Shown here: positions 1 through 8,960 of the stretch, piece by piece
Layout: each line of letters opens with the position of its first letter
Numbering within the stretch: position 1 is the stretch's first letter
Assembly: GCA_035326025.1 (NCBI GenBank)
Contig: DAOKYT010000003.1
Coordinates: 1-64,000, forward strand
Length of the DNA: 64,000 nucleotides
Source of the DNA: Amarobacter sp035326025
GTDB lineage: Bacteria > Chloroflexota > Dehalococcoidia > Tepidiformales > Tepidiformaceae
Reading direction: 5' to 3'
Notes under the pieces: model-generated
The model's database searches: none
What the model was told of the DNA's origin: nothing
The model's input: only the letters and a program-made list of their open reading frames with translations
Position numbers and translations under genes: made by a program

Positions 1-83
1 GTCGGCGTCTCGGTCGCGGTCGGCGTCTCGGTCGGCGTCTCGGTCGCGGTCGGCGTCTCGGTCGGCGTTTCGGTCGCGGTCTG
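1..83. repeat. 30-bp tandem repeat encoding a TPTATETPTE stalk
   Basis: Direct repeats of a 30-bp unit, alternating gtcggcgtctcg with gtcgcg, lie inside the truncated secreted protein on the minus strand. They encode a ten-residue Thr/Glu/Pro repeat. The array continues past the window start, so copy number cannot be read here. Confidence 0.85.
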
Positions 84-713
84 CGTTGGGGTGGGGTCAC
101 CACACTCGATGTTGAGGCTGATTGCCCTGCCCTGCACGGCGGATGTCTGAGACCCGTCATGAGAGACCTGCGTGTGGACGTTTAGCCCCAGGTTCTGGTT
201 AGCAGGGTCGGCAGGGTAGGAACCGGGCACGACCGACATCGAGGCCTCCCACCCGGTCGCCAGTCCACCTGACAAGCCGATGAACGCGAAATCCGGCGCA
301 ACGCCATCGTCGCCAGTCTCACCATCGACCAATTTGGCGTTGTTGAGCTTCACGTAAGACTCCTGATCCTTTTCGGAGTCCGCAATGATGCTTACGCCTG
401 GCTGCGCAAGCACGAGCGCGTAGAGCGTCTGGTCTTGGCAGCTGTAACGCAGGTAGAGCTTCGATTCGAGAACCGGGTTCTCCTTAAACTCGTCTCCAGC
501 CCGCCACATGTTCGCGAAAAAGTCAGCAGTTAGGTCCCACTCCCCCGAGTTTCCATCGACAACGGCTGAGCCGGGCGCCGGATTCGGGGCCGCGGCCCGC
601 GAGGTTTGGCGCAGCGCCATGGCCGCGCTGAAGGCGCCCAGCAGCGCGAACAGGGCAAGGGCCACGAGCGCCCATTGCCGCCGCCGCGACTTCCCGTATA
701 GCGCTAGAGTCAT
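1..713 (-). CDS. Secreted or membrane-anchored Thr/Pro-repeat protein, C-terminus outside window
   Basis: The frame is open from an ATG at 713 to the window edge, so the C-terminus is missing. Residues 1-12 are basic (MTLALYGKSRRR), followed by a hydrophobic segment at about 14-33, which acts as a signal peptide or anchor. The next roughly 180 residues form an acidic domain with a DGNSGEWD motif like that in surface-associated beta domains, though I do not recognise the family. The rest visible is a low-complexity TPTATETPTE repeat that runs off the edge. AAAGGA lies upstream of the start. The Thr/Pro stalk resembles the stalks of the cupredoxin and lipoproteins in this window, so an envelope-exposed protein is likely. 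Function unknown. Confidence 0.75.
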   Translation of the reverse strand, partial: MTLALYGKSRRRQWALVALALFALLGAFSAAMALRQTSRAAAPNPAPGSAVVDGNSGEWDLTADFFANMWRAGDEFKENPVLESKLYLRYSCQDQTLYALVLAQPGVSIIADSEKDQESYVKLNNAKLVDGETGDDGVAPDFAFIGLSGGLATGWEASMSVVPGSYPADPANQNLGLNVHTQVSHDGSQTSAVQGRAISLNIECGDPTPTQTATETPTETPTATETPTETPTATETP

Positions 714-978
714 GTGATTTCCGTCCTTTGCAAGTGGGCCAGCCTAACCCGCAGCCGGCACTGGTTGAGTTGACGCGATCTCTCCCCGCGCGCGTACGCC
801 ACGCTTCGAATCGCCCGCAGCCTGTTCCTCCCCATACCTGGCCCCGCCCGTGGAGGGCGCAACCACCCGCACACCCCGCCGCAACCTGCCGGCAACACTG
901 GGGCGTGCCTCGTTACTAATACGTGGCTTTTTGGTCGCTGTTACGCGAAAAACCCGATCTTTTTGAGGGAGGAGGGAG

Positions 979-1469
979 GATCCGAACCGCGACCGGGAGG
1001 GAGCGGCGCTCCGGCACACACGGACCGCCGCGCGGTAGCCCACCACTGCCCCGCCGCACGCTACGACGCGGCGGGGGTGGCAGGCCGGGGCGCCGCTCCC
1101 TGCCCGTCGCGGTTCGGGCTACCGCGCGGCGGGGGTGGCAGGCCGGGGCGCCGCTCCCGGCCCGTCGCGGTTCGGGCTACCACGCGGCAGCGGTAGCTGG
1201 CCACGGCGCCGCTCACTGCCCGTCGCGGTTCGGGCTGCCGCGCGGCGGGGGTGGCAGGCCACGGCGCCGCTCCCTGCCCGTCGCGGTCCGGGCTGCCGCG
1301 TGGCGGGGGTAGCAGGACACGGCGCCGCTCACTGCCCGTCGCGGTCCGGGCTGCCGCGCGGCGGGGGGTAGCAGGTCACGGCGCTGCTCCCTGCCCGTCG
1401 CGGTTCGGGGTGTGGCGCGGCGGTCCGTGTGTGCCGGAGTGCCGCTCCCTGCCCGTCGCGGTCCGGATC
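979..1469. repeat. 58-bp tandem array flanked by a ~55-bp inverted repeat
   Basis: Seven copies of the core tgcccgtcgcggt start at 1101, 1159 (first base variant), 1217, 1275, 1333, 1392 and 1450, giving periods of 58-59 bp. Each unit also carries ggcgccgctcc and a gccgcgcggcgggggt segment. The left end (979-1035) is a near-perfect inverted copy of the right end (1415-1469); both include the stretch reading cacacggaccgccgcg on one strand. The array fills the roughly 800-bp space between the secreted protein and mutM. I see no convincing gene in it, since open frames run in several frames at once. Confidence 0.85.
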
Positions 1470-1477
1470 GTTGTGCT

Positions 1478-1506
1478 CCCTTCTCCCTTCTCCCTTCTCC
1501 CTTCCC
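1478..1506. repeat. Heptamer polypyrimidine tract (CCCTTCT)n
   Basis: About four copies of a 7-bp pyrimidine unit lie immediately after the 58-bp repeat array and just before mutM. The minus strand has four GGG runs separated by 4-nt AGAA spacers, a textbook G-quadruplex pattern. The same tract recurs at 9617 and 15918. Confidence 0.85.
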
Positions 1507-1507
1507 G

Positions 1508-1513
1508 TACACT
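1508..1513 (+). promoter_or_regulatory. Predicted -10 of a leaderless mutM transcript
   Basis: TACACT ends exactly 6 nt before the ATG at 1520, and no Shine-Dalgarno is present because the upstream sequence is pyrimidine only. This is the spacing expected if transcription starts at the start codon. No clear -35 is visible. Confidence 0.5.
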
Positions 1514-1519
1514 CCGCGC

Positions 1520-2344
1520 ATGCCGGAGATACCGGAACTCGAGGCCATCCGGGGGTTCTTCGCCGCGAACCTGGCGGGCCGCGCCATCGCCGAAGCGCAG
1601 GTGCGCATCCCCCACGTCTTCCGCACGCCCGCCCAGGAGTTCCGCGAGCTCCCGGGCGATGTCTTCGGCGAGGCCCGGCGCCATGGGAAGTTCCTCCTCT
1701 TCCCGCTCGCCTCGGGGCGCGTGATGGCCATCAACCCGATGCTCACGGGGCGCTTCCAATACGTGGAGCGCGAAGCGAAGCTCCGGGCGAAGACGTGCCT
1801 GGTGCTCGAGATCGCCGGGGGCCGCTCGCTGCGCTACTCCGATGAGCGGTTGATGGGGAAGCTCTACCTGGTCCCGCTCGAACGGCTCGACCAAATCCCG
1901 AACTGGGCCACCAGCGGCCCCGACCTCCTCGACCCGGACCTCACGGAAGACGAATGGGTGGCCCGCATGAGGAAGTACCGCGGGCAGATCAAGAACATCC
2001 TCACCAACGCCGAGTTCGTGCAGGGCATCGGCAACGCCTACAGCGACGAGATCCTCTGGGAGGCGCGGATCAACCCCTACACTCCGCGCACGAAGCTGAG
2101 CGAGGACGAGCTGCGCGCGCTCTACCGGGCGGCGATGGCCGTGATGGCGTGGGCCACTCCCCTGGTGCGCGAGGCCATGGTGAAGGATGGCGTGCTCGAC
2201 TACGAGGAGCGGCGCGACTTCATGCGCGTGCACCGGCGGGGCGGCAAGCCCTGCCCGCGCTGCGGCGGCGCCATCAGCGAAATCACGGCGAACCAGCGCA
2301 TCACCAGTTTCTGCCGCACCTGCCAGCCGGAGATCCCCGCCTGA
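1520..2344 (+). CDS. Formamidopyrimidine-DNA glycosylase / endonuclease VIII family
   Basis: Base-excision repair glycosylase with AP lyase activity, 274 aa, the normal family length. The start at 1520 is required because the catalytic N-terminal proline must be residue 2 (MPEIPELE). Expected landmarks follow: Glu3, a lysine-containing HGKFLLF strand near residue 56, the helix-two-turn-helix segment QGIGNAYSDEILWEARINP, and a C-terminal zinc finger with Cys-x2-Cys-x16-Cys-x2-Cys (CPRCGG ... FCRTC). The usual HLgMtG motif reads NPMLTGRF, so assignment to Fpg or Nei substrate range is uncertain. It appears to be transcribed leaderless from TACACT at 1508 and converges on the giant kinase. Confidence 0.92.
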   Translation: MPEIPELEAIRGFFAANLAGRAIAEAQVRIPHVFRTPAQEFRELPGDVFGEARRHGKFLLFPLASGRVMAINPMLTGRFQYVEREAKLRAKTCLVLEIAGGRSLRYSDERLMGKLYLVPLERLDQIPNWATSGPDLLDPDLTEDEWVARMRKYRGQIKNILTNAEFVQGIGNAYSDEILWEARINPYTPRTKLSEDELRALYRAAMAVMAWATPLVREAMVKDGVLDYEERRDFMRVHRRGGKPCPRCGGAISEITANQRITSFCRTCQPEIPA

Positions 2345-2420
2345 GGCGAATCGCCCCCGGGGAGGCGCTGGTGGGCGGCCCTCCCGGGTCTCCGGCCGGG
2401 GCTGGCCTGCCGCCGCGGCG

Positions 2421-5400
2421 TCACCCGGCGCGCGATTCCTCGATCATCCGCGCGAGCTCCTCCACGCCATACGGCTTCGCGACGAGCTTCAGTCCATACT
2501 CCTCCACAAGCCGCAGGACGCCGGCGTCGGTGGTGGCGCCGGTCGCGATGATCGTCCGCGGGATGAGGTGGGGGGCCACCCGCGCGAACCCCTGGAGCAC
2601 CTGGTCGGCGGTCTCGGCCGCCAGCCGGTAATCGCAGAGCACCATATCGAAATCCCGCGTGGCCGCGATCTCGAGGGCGGCGGCCGTGTCCCCGGCCGTT
2701 TCGCACACGTGGCCAAGGCTGGAGACGAGCCGCTGGCAGACCTTCCGCAGGCTGGGCTCATCGTCGACGACGAGCACGCGCGAGGCGGCACGCGGGGCGG
2801 GCGGCTCGGCGGGCGGCGGTCCGTCCGCCTCGGCCGGTGTCGCCGGGAGGTCGATGGTGAAGGTGGTGCCCGCGCCGGGCGCCGAGGCCACCGAAATGCT
2901 GCCCTGGTGCGATTGGACGATGGAGTACGACAGCGGCAGGCCGAGCCCCGTGCCCAGCCCCGGCCGGGTGGTGAAGAACGGCTCGAAGATCCTGGACCGC
3001 GTGGCCTCGTCCATTCCCTTGCCGTTATCGGCAACGACGATGCGGGTGCGCTCGCCCCGCCGGGCGGCGGCGATGGTCAGCCGGCCGCCCTCGCGTTCGC
3101 TGAGCACCTGCTCGGCGTTCGTCACCAGGTTCAGGATGACCTGGGTGAGCTGGTGTTCGTTGCCCCACGCCTGGCAGCCGGGTTCGATGCGGATCTCCGC
3201 CGTGATGCCCAGCGAGGCCCAGTGCGAGCGCCGCAGCCGCTCGATGTGGGCCACGAGCTCGCTGACCGGCACGAGCTGGCGCTCCGAAGTCCCCGGCCGG
3301 GCGATGAAGAGCAGGTCGCGGACGATGTTGCGCGCGCGCAGCGCCTCCTTCTGGATGATCGCGATCTCTTCCCTGACGGCGCTGGCGGCCGCGCTCGAGC
3401 CGATGAGCTCGGCAAACCCGAGGACGGCGGTGAGCGGATTGTTCAGTTCGTGCGCGACGCCGCCGATGAGCTCGCCGAGCGCCGCGAGGCGGGAGGCCTG
3501 CGCCATCCGCTCCCGCGCCCGCTCCTGCTCCTCCTGGCGCAATACGTCCGCGGTGACATCGATCGCCACGATCAACACCTTCATTCGCGGGTCGGCCAGG
3601 GGCACGAGTTCGTAGTCGAAGTGGGTGAGACGGCCATCGATTTCGAGGGCGGTCCGGCCGTTGGCGTGTTCGCCATCGACGAAGGCCTTCATGTAGCTGG
3701 CGCGCAGCTCCCGGGGCAACCGGGGCATGAGCTCCCGCCAGCTCCCGCCGGGCGCGCCGGGGCTCAACGCGCCCAGGATCTTGCGGCCCATGCCGTTGGC
3801 GAACACGGCCTCGCCCTGCTGGTCGACCAGGATCACGCCTTCACTGAGCGCCGCGAGGACCAGGCTGTAGAGTTCGCCCTGGCGAGCCACCTCCTGTTGC
3901 GCCCGGGCAGCCTCGATCGCCGGGCCAACCACCTGCACGATCTTCCGCAGCAAGTCCATGTGCCGTTCCGTGAACACGAACGCGGGATCACGCGAGGCCA
4001 CCAGGAACATGCTCGTTGCCGACCCCGCGGAGTAATACGAAGTGAGCGCGAAGGCGTGGAGATCGAGGGCGGTAGCCGGGTTCGGCCCCGGCAGGTCGCC
4101 GATGATGCCGGTGGCCTGCCCGCGGTCGCGGGCGATGAAGCCGGCCGGCGTGCAGGGCACCACGACCCGCTCCGTGCCGAAGAAGTCCCTGAGCAGCGGG
4201 TCTGGAATGCGGTAGTGCGTCTCGTCGCCGTGGATTTCTCCATCGAGGACGACCGCCCCCGGGACGAAATCGCGGAGGGCTGCCGGCAGCGCCGTGATGA
4301 TGGCATCGGCCTCGGCCTCGCGCGCGCAGAGGGCCGCCACCTCCGCCAGGATGCGCTGCTCTTCGGCCTCTTCCCGCGCGCGCATGGCCGCCCGGGCGTT
4401 CTCCATCGCCGGGCCCACGATCTGCGCGATGAGCCGCAGCAACGCCCGTTCGCGCCCTCCGAAGTGGTAGCCCTCCAGCCGCGACCCGGCGAGCAGGAAC
4501 CCGACGGTTTCGCCGGCGGCGCGCACGGCGGTGGTGCAGGTGGCGTGCACGCCCATCTGCCGGAGGATCCCGGGGCGGTCGCCATCGTCCGGCAGCTCAT
4601 CGGCGTGGATCTGGCCAAGTTCCTCCGCCATCCGCATGTAGGCCTCCATCGGCACGCGCACCAATGTGCCATCGCCACGCGGGTACACCACCTCCTCGCC
4701 ATCGCGGAATCCGAAGGCAACCACGGGGCGTGGCACGAGCACGCGCAACGGCCGGTGGAGCGCGTTCACCAGCGCCGTGGGTTCGGCCTCCCGGGCGCAG
4801 ACGGCGGCTACCTCGGCCAGCACCCGCTGGTCCTCGGCTTCCTGCCGCTCGCGTTCGACCGCGCGCACGTTGGCCATGGCCGGCCCGGCGATGTCCGCGA
4901 TAAGCCGGATCAGCCGCAATTCGCGGGGGCCGAACTCGAAGCCCGGGTCGCGCGTGGCCACCACGAGGACACCGACGGTGCTGCCCCCGGAACTGGCCGC
5001 CGTGAGCACCGGGCGCTGGATCCCCAGGCGCTCCATCTCGCGCCCCACCTCCGGGATGGGGGGACCATCGCGGGGGGTGACCACCTGGCCCCCGGCGCGC
5101 ATCGGCTCCAGGTATTCCCCGAGTGGCAGGCGCACCTGCCGCCCATCGCGCGAGGGGAAGACCATCGCGTCCGCTTCCAGGAAGCCGAAGTTCATGAACG
5201 GCTCCGGCACGAAGCCGGCGATGGTATCGCGCAGGCTGGCGACGATGGCCAGGGTGCCGGTTTCGCGAGCGACTGCCGCGGCCGCGCGGGCGATGATGCC
5301 CTGCTCCTCGGCCTCGGCCGCGCTCATCGCGATGCGCCGCTCGTTTGCGATGGCGTAGGAGAGCAGGCTGCCCACAAGTTCGAAAAATGTGCGCTCCTGC

Positions 5401-8400
5401 CGCCGGAACGGCACCGGGCTCTTGCGCCCAATGGTCAGGGCGCCTTCCACCCCGGTCCCCGCCGAGAGCAACACGCTGAAGACCATGCGCAGGCCGACAT
5501 CAAACAGGTTGCCTGGCGCCCCATGCTCGAGGCCCTCGATCCCGTACTGGCTGCTCCGCAGGTTGTTCTTCACCAGGAACTCCAGGCTGCCGGGGTCGAA
5601 GGGCAGCTCGTTGCCGCGCTCGTCGTACACCGGGATGGAGCGCATCGCGCGGAAGCCCTCGCCCGTGGGCTCCCGCGCGACCACCGAGCAGTAGTCGAAC
5701 CCCACGCCCTGGAGCAACAGCTCTCGCAGGCGGTTGAAGTGGACCTCCACGGGCTCGCCGTCGTTCAAGAGAAGGGCAAGCTCGCTCAGGATGCGGTTGC
5801 GGAGCGCCTCCGCTTCGCGGGCGTGAGTCTTCGCGTGGTTGGCGGCCGCCTGCCCGAGCAGCGCCGCCACCAGCTTGATGAACTCCATATCCCGGTCGCT
5901 GTAGGGGAGGTCATCGCGGCGGCCAATCGTCAGCAGTCCATCGGGGCCTTCCGGGTTGGGCACGATGGCGGTAACCGCGCGCTTGAACCCGGCCCGGGCA
6001 AGCGCCCGGGGCACCGCCCGGCCCTCCACGTGATCAGGGCGGTACTGCGTGATGCCCCCGTACTCCTCGCGGATGGAGTCGACTGCCTCGGGCTCGAAGG
6101 GGACCGGGTTGCCATCGACCATCAACTCTTCCGAGCGCGATGTGCTGAAGCCGCCGGTCGCCGGGTCGGGCACGGCGATGGACATGAAGTCGAAGCCAAC
6201 CGCCTGCAGCAACAGCTCGCAGAGGCGGTCGAAGTGGGCCGCGAGCCGTTCGCCGCCCTGGAGCAGCACTGAAAGTTCGGAGAGCACCTGCCCGCGGATG
6301 GTCTCGGCGTGCGACTCCTGGACCTTCTGGTGGTTGGCGATGGCCTGGGCGAGGAGCGTTCCGAGCAGTTCCAGGTAGGCCCGCTCTTCGTCGCTGAAGC
6401 GGTGATCCTGGCCGCGCCCGAGGAGCAGGTAGCCGGATATCTCGCCCTCGTGGCGGAGCGCCACCACCGCCCCGCGGCGCAGGCCGGCCTCCGCGGAAAG
6501 CCTGCCCACGGGGCCATCGAGGCCCACGATCGGCCCTTCGGCCACGGTGCCCTCCACCAGGCTGCTGGCCAGGCCGCGGCCCAGGTCTTCGATGCGCAGC
6601 ACCGCTCCGGCCGGGAACAGCTTGCGGAAGCTATCGACAACGCGCAGGCGGTTGTGCCCGTGCCCCACCAGGAGGACCATCCCGTCGAACGGCAACACTT
6701 CGTGGAGCCGCTCGGCCAGGTGCTCGAAAAACGCCTCGGGCGGCTCGCCGCGGTTCAACAGCACGGCGATTTCGTTGAGCAGCCGCGAGCGCGCGGCCTC
6801 GCGCATCGAGGCGTCCAGCCGCCTTCGGCCGTGGATCGCCTGCGCAAGCATCCGCGCCAGGGTGACCAGGAAGCGCCGTTCATCCTCGCTGAATTCGATG
6901 TCACGCCGCCGGGCGACGGTGAAAAAGCCCTCGACCTGCCCCTCGACGGCGATCAGGGCCGACGCGCCCACGACGAGTCCCGCCTCCCGGAGGGCGCGCG
7001 CCGTGGCAATGGAGGGGTCCGCCACACCCGGCCGGTAGCTCCGGATGCCCTCTCCCGCGGCCCGTAGCTGCGGTATCCCGAGGTCCCGCTCGTGCACCAC
7101 GAGCCCGGGGTACCCCACATCCTCCGGCTCACGCGCCACGCGGCGGAAGTAGCCCGGCTCCTCGTCCGGCTCGAAGAGGCTGACGAAATCGAACTCCACG
7201 CTCTGGTGGAGCAAAGGCAGGAGCTGGTCGAAGATGGCCCGCACCGGCTGACCGCTGTTGAGCAGCAGCGAGGCATCGTTCAACACCCGCGCGCGGGCCG
7301 CGGCCACCTGTGCCCGCGTGAGCCGCCGCTGGTTCACCATCGCCTGGCCGAGCATCGTCGAAAGCGTCTCCAGGAACGCCACTTCGTCGTCGTCGTACCG
7401 TTCCTCGCGGCGCCGCGCGAGCGAAAGGAACCCGAGCAGGGCGCCGCCACGCCGGATGGGGATCGAAACCCCGCGCCGCATCCCATTGCGATGCATCACC
7501 TGGTTGAACTGCGAGCGATCGACCTGCCGGTCCACCCGGTACTGGACCACCACGTTCGGCGCCTCATCGAGCAGGTCCATGCGGAGCTCGTCGAAGGTCG
7601 CGATGGCGCCCGCGGGGCGCACGAACTCGGGGCGCGAACCGACCATGCGCATCGTCCGGGGCAATTCGCCCGGCTCCAGGAACCCGACGTAGTCGACCTC
7701 GATGGCGAGGCCGATCAGGTCCAGCAGCCGGTGGAAGATCGCCTCGATGCCCTCCCCCTGGTGGAGGAGCAGCGCGACTTCGTTCAGCAGATGGGAGCGC
7801 GCCGCGGCCGCCTGCGTCCGGCCGAACCGCCGCTGGTTCGCGATCGCCTGTCCGAAGATGTTGCCCAGCAGTGAGATGAACTCGCGCTCCCCGGCACAGA
7901 ACCGCTGGTTGTCCCGGCGCCCAAACGAGATGAGCCCCAGCGGCTCGCCCGCGCTCGTCAGCGCCTGGTCTACCACCCGCACGATCCCCGCGGCGTGCAG
8001 CTGCGCCCCCATCGGCCCGACGCGGTCGGTGCGCGTCTCTGTCTGGCCGCCGTTGTCGATCACGAGCAGCGTCACATCACCGTATTGCTCCGCGAAGCGG
8101 GGGTCGTGGACCGGCCCGGGGAGCTCGGCGACGAAGCGGTCCCGGCCGCCGGTACGCAAGATCAGCGACGCGTAGTCGAACTCCAGCGCATCGCCCAGGA
8201 TGTCGCCGATGTTCCTGAACACCTCCGCCGGGTCGCCGCCGGCATTCAGCGCGAACGAGATCTGATTGGCCGCCCGTGCCCGCTCGCTGGCACGGCGCGC
8301 CTCGCGCAGGTCGCGTTCCTGGCGCACGGCATGGGCAAGCATGCGCGCCACCGCGCGCAGGAATTCCAGCTGCCCGGGCGTGAACGCCTCATCGCGCCGC

Positions 8401-8816
8401 CGCGCCGTGACGAAAGCTCCACAGGCTTCGCCACCGTCGGCCAGCGCCGCCACCCAGGCGCGCTCCATGCCCGCCCCGTGGAGGTTGCGCAGGCTCGCCA
8501 GCGCCGGCATCTCGCGCAGGGCGAACTCGACCCCGCCGGGCACGCCGCTGATGAGCCGCACCCCCACCGTCTCTTCGCGAAAGACGGCGCCCGGGGCCGC
8601 CGGCTCGATCGCCGCCGGGAACGATGCGACCGCGCGCACGAAACGGGGGTCGTCCTCCACCACGAAGAGCGAGGCATAGTCGAACGCGGCCGCCGCCAGG
8701 AGGCGCTCGGCGAGCGACGCGAAGATGTGCCCCACCGATTCCCGGCCGTTTACCAGCAGGGCCAGTTCGAGGAGGAGATCGCGGTGTTGCTCCGGGCCGG
8801 CATCAGTGCTGGACAT
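2421..8816 (-). CDS. Giant cytoplasmic hybrid histidine kinase with ~10 tandem GAF domains
   Basis: The protein is 2131 aa from the chosen ATG at 8816 (an upstream in-frame start at 8897 gives 2158). Residues 1 to about 1640 are about ten GAF-like modules of roughly 150-175 aa. Seven begin with a conserved helix of the LLNEIALLLN...GEP type, and three more diverged ones begin AEEQRILAEVAA. Then come a PAS domain (about 1648-1764), a HisKA domain with phospho-acceptor His about 1789 (GGVAHELNNP), a HATPase with DNGKGMD and GTGLGLPLSYSIV boxes (1885-1992), and a C-terminal receiver with acceptor Asp about 2062 (LCDYRL) and the switch Lys in AKPY. No signal peptide or membrane helix is seen, so it should sense soluble ligands or a cofactor. 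No partner regulator is adjacent; the fused receiver may pass phosphate on to a remote protein. Confidence 0.93.
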   Translation of the reverse strand: MSSTDAGPEQHRDLLLELALLVNGRESVGHIFASLAERLLAAAAFDYASLFVVEDDPRFVRAVASFPAAIEPAAPGAVFREETVGVRLISGVPGGVEFALREMPALASLRNLHGAGMERAWVAALADGGEACGAFVTARRRDEAFTPGQLEFLRAVARMLAHAVRQERDLREARRASERARAANQISFALNAGGDPAEVFRNIGDILGDALEFDYASLILRTGGRDRFVAELPGPVHDPRFAEQYGDVTLLVIDNGGQTETRTDRVGPMGAQLHAAGIVRVVDQALTSAGEPLGLISFGRRDNQRFCAGEREFISLLGNIFGQAIANQRRFGRTQAAAARSHLLNEVALLLHQGEGIEAIFHRLLDLIGLAIEVDYVGFLEPGELPRTMRMVGSRPEFVRPAGAIATFDELRMDLLDEAPNVVVQYRVDRQVDRSQFNQVMHRNGMRRGVSIPIRRGGALLGFLSLARRREERYDDDEVAFLETLSTMLGQAMVNQRRLTRAQVAAARARVLNDASLLLNSGQPVRAIFDQLLPLLHQSVEFDFVSLFEPDEEPGYFRRVAREPEDVGYPGLVVHERDLGIPQLRAAGEGIRSYRPGVADPSIATARALREAGLVVGASALIAVEGQVEGFFTVARRRDIEFSEDERRFLVTLARMLAQAIHGRRRLDASMREAARSRLLNEIAVLLNRGEPPEAFFEHLAERLHEVLPFDGMVLLVGHGHNRLRVVDSFRKLFPAGAVLRIEDLGRGLASSLVEGTVAEGPIVGLDGPVGRLSAEAGLRRGAVVALRHEGEISGYLLLGRGQDHRFSDEERAYLELLGTLLAQAIANHQKVQESHAETIRGQVLSELSVLLQGGERLAAHFDRLCELLLQAVGFDFMSIAVPDPATGGFSTSRSEELMVDGNPVPFEPEAVDSIREEYGGITQYRPDHVEGRAVPRALARAGFKRAVTAIVPNPEGPDGLLTIGRRDDLPYSDRDMEFIKLVAALLGQAAANHAKTHAREAEALRNRILSELALLLNDGEPVEVHFNRLRELLLQGVGFDYCSVVAREPTGEGFRAMRSIPVYDERGNELPFDPGSLEFLVKNNLRSSQYGIEGLEHGAPGNLFDVGLRMVFSVLLSAGTGVEGALTIGRKSPVPFRRQERTFFELVGSLLSYAIANERRIAMSAAEAEEQGIIARAAAAVARETGTLAIVASLRDTIAGFVPEPFMNFGFLEADAMVFPSRDGRQVRLPLGEYLEPMRAGGQVVTPRDGPPIPEVGREMERLGIQRPVLTAASSGGSTVGVLVVATRDPGFEFGPRELRLIRLIADIAGPAMANVRAVERERQEAEDQRVLAEVAAVCAREAEPTALVNALHRPLRVLVPRPVVAFGFRDGEEVVYPRGDGTLVRVPMEAYMRMAEELGQIHADELPDDGDRPGILRQMGVHATCTTAVRAAGETVGFLLAGSRLEGYHFGGRERALLRLIAQIVGPAMENARAAMRAREEAEEQRILAEVAALCAREAEADAIITALPAALRDFVPGAVVLDGEIHGDETHYRIPDPLLRDFFGTERVVVPCTPAGFIARDRGQATGIIGDLPGPNPATALDLHAFALTSYYSAGSATSMFLVASRDPAFVFTERHMDLLRKIVQVVGPAIEAARAQQEVARQGELYSLVLAALSEGVILVDQQGEAVFANGMGRKILGALSPGAPGGSWRELMPRLPRELRASYMKAFVDGEHANGRTALEIDGRLTHFDYELVPLADPRMKVLIVAIDVTADVLRQEEQERARERMAQASRLAALGELIGGVAHELNNPLTAVLGFAELIGSSAAASAVREEIAIIQKEALRARNIVRDLLFIARPGTSERQLVPVSELVAHIERLRRSHWASLGITAEIRIEPGCQAWGNEHQLTQVILNLVTNAEQVLSEREGGRLTIAAARRGERTRIVVADNGKGMDEATRSRIFEPFFTTRPGLGTGLGLPLSYSIVQSHQGSISVASAPGAGTTFTIDLPATPAEADGPPPAEPPAPRAASRVLVVDDEPSLRKVCQRLVSSLGHVCETAGDTAAALEIAATRDFDMVLCDYRLAAETADQVLQGFARVAPHLIPRTIIATGATTDAGVLRLVEEYGLKLVAKPYGVEELARMIEESRAG

Positions 8817-8960
8817 GCCTGGGCTGCCCTGTCCCCATTTACAGGAGTTTCGATGTTTGCGGAATCCTCGCCTATGCGGGATTTCCCGTATAGACAAGGG
8901 CTGGCGGCCCGCGCCACCACGGCCTTGGCGATGGCCCCGGTACCGTGTCAGCTTCCGCGC

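Noticed and set aside
923..1371. Coding region across the tandem repeat
   Set aside because: Open frames run in several frames and both strands at once because the repeat is GC-rich; none has a plausible start site, and products are low complexity.
979..1469. CRISPR array
   Set aside because: The repeats are contiguous 58-bp units with no unique spacers and no cas genes nearby.
1412..1519. mutM starting upstream of 1520
   Set aside because: The catalytic proline must follow the initiator Met (MPEIPE), and the upstream extension is the repeat and polypyrimidine tract.
2187..6272. 1361-aa plus-strand reading frame
   Set aside because: It is a shadow of the GAF histidine kinase on the other strand; the product is Arg/His/Pro-rich with no domain.
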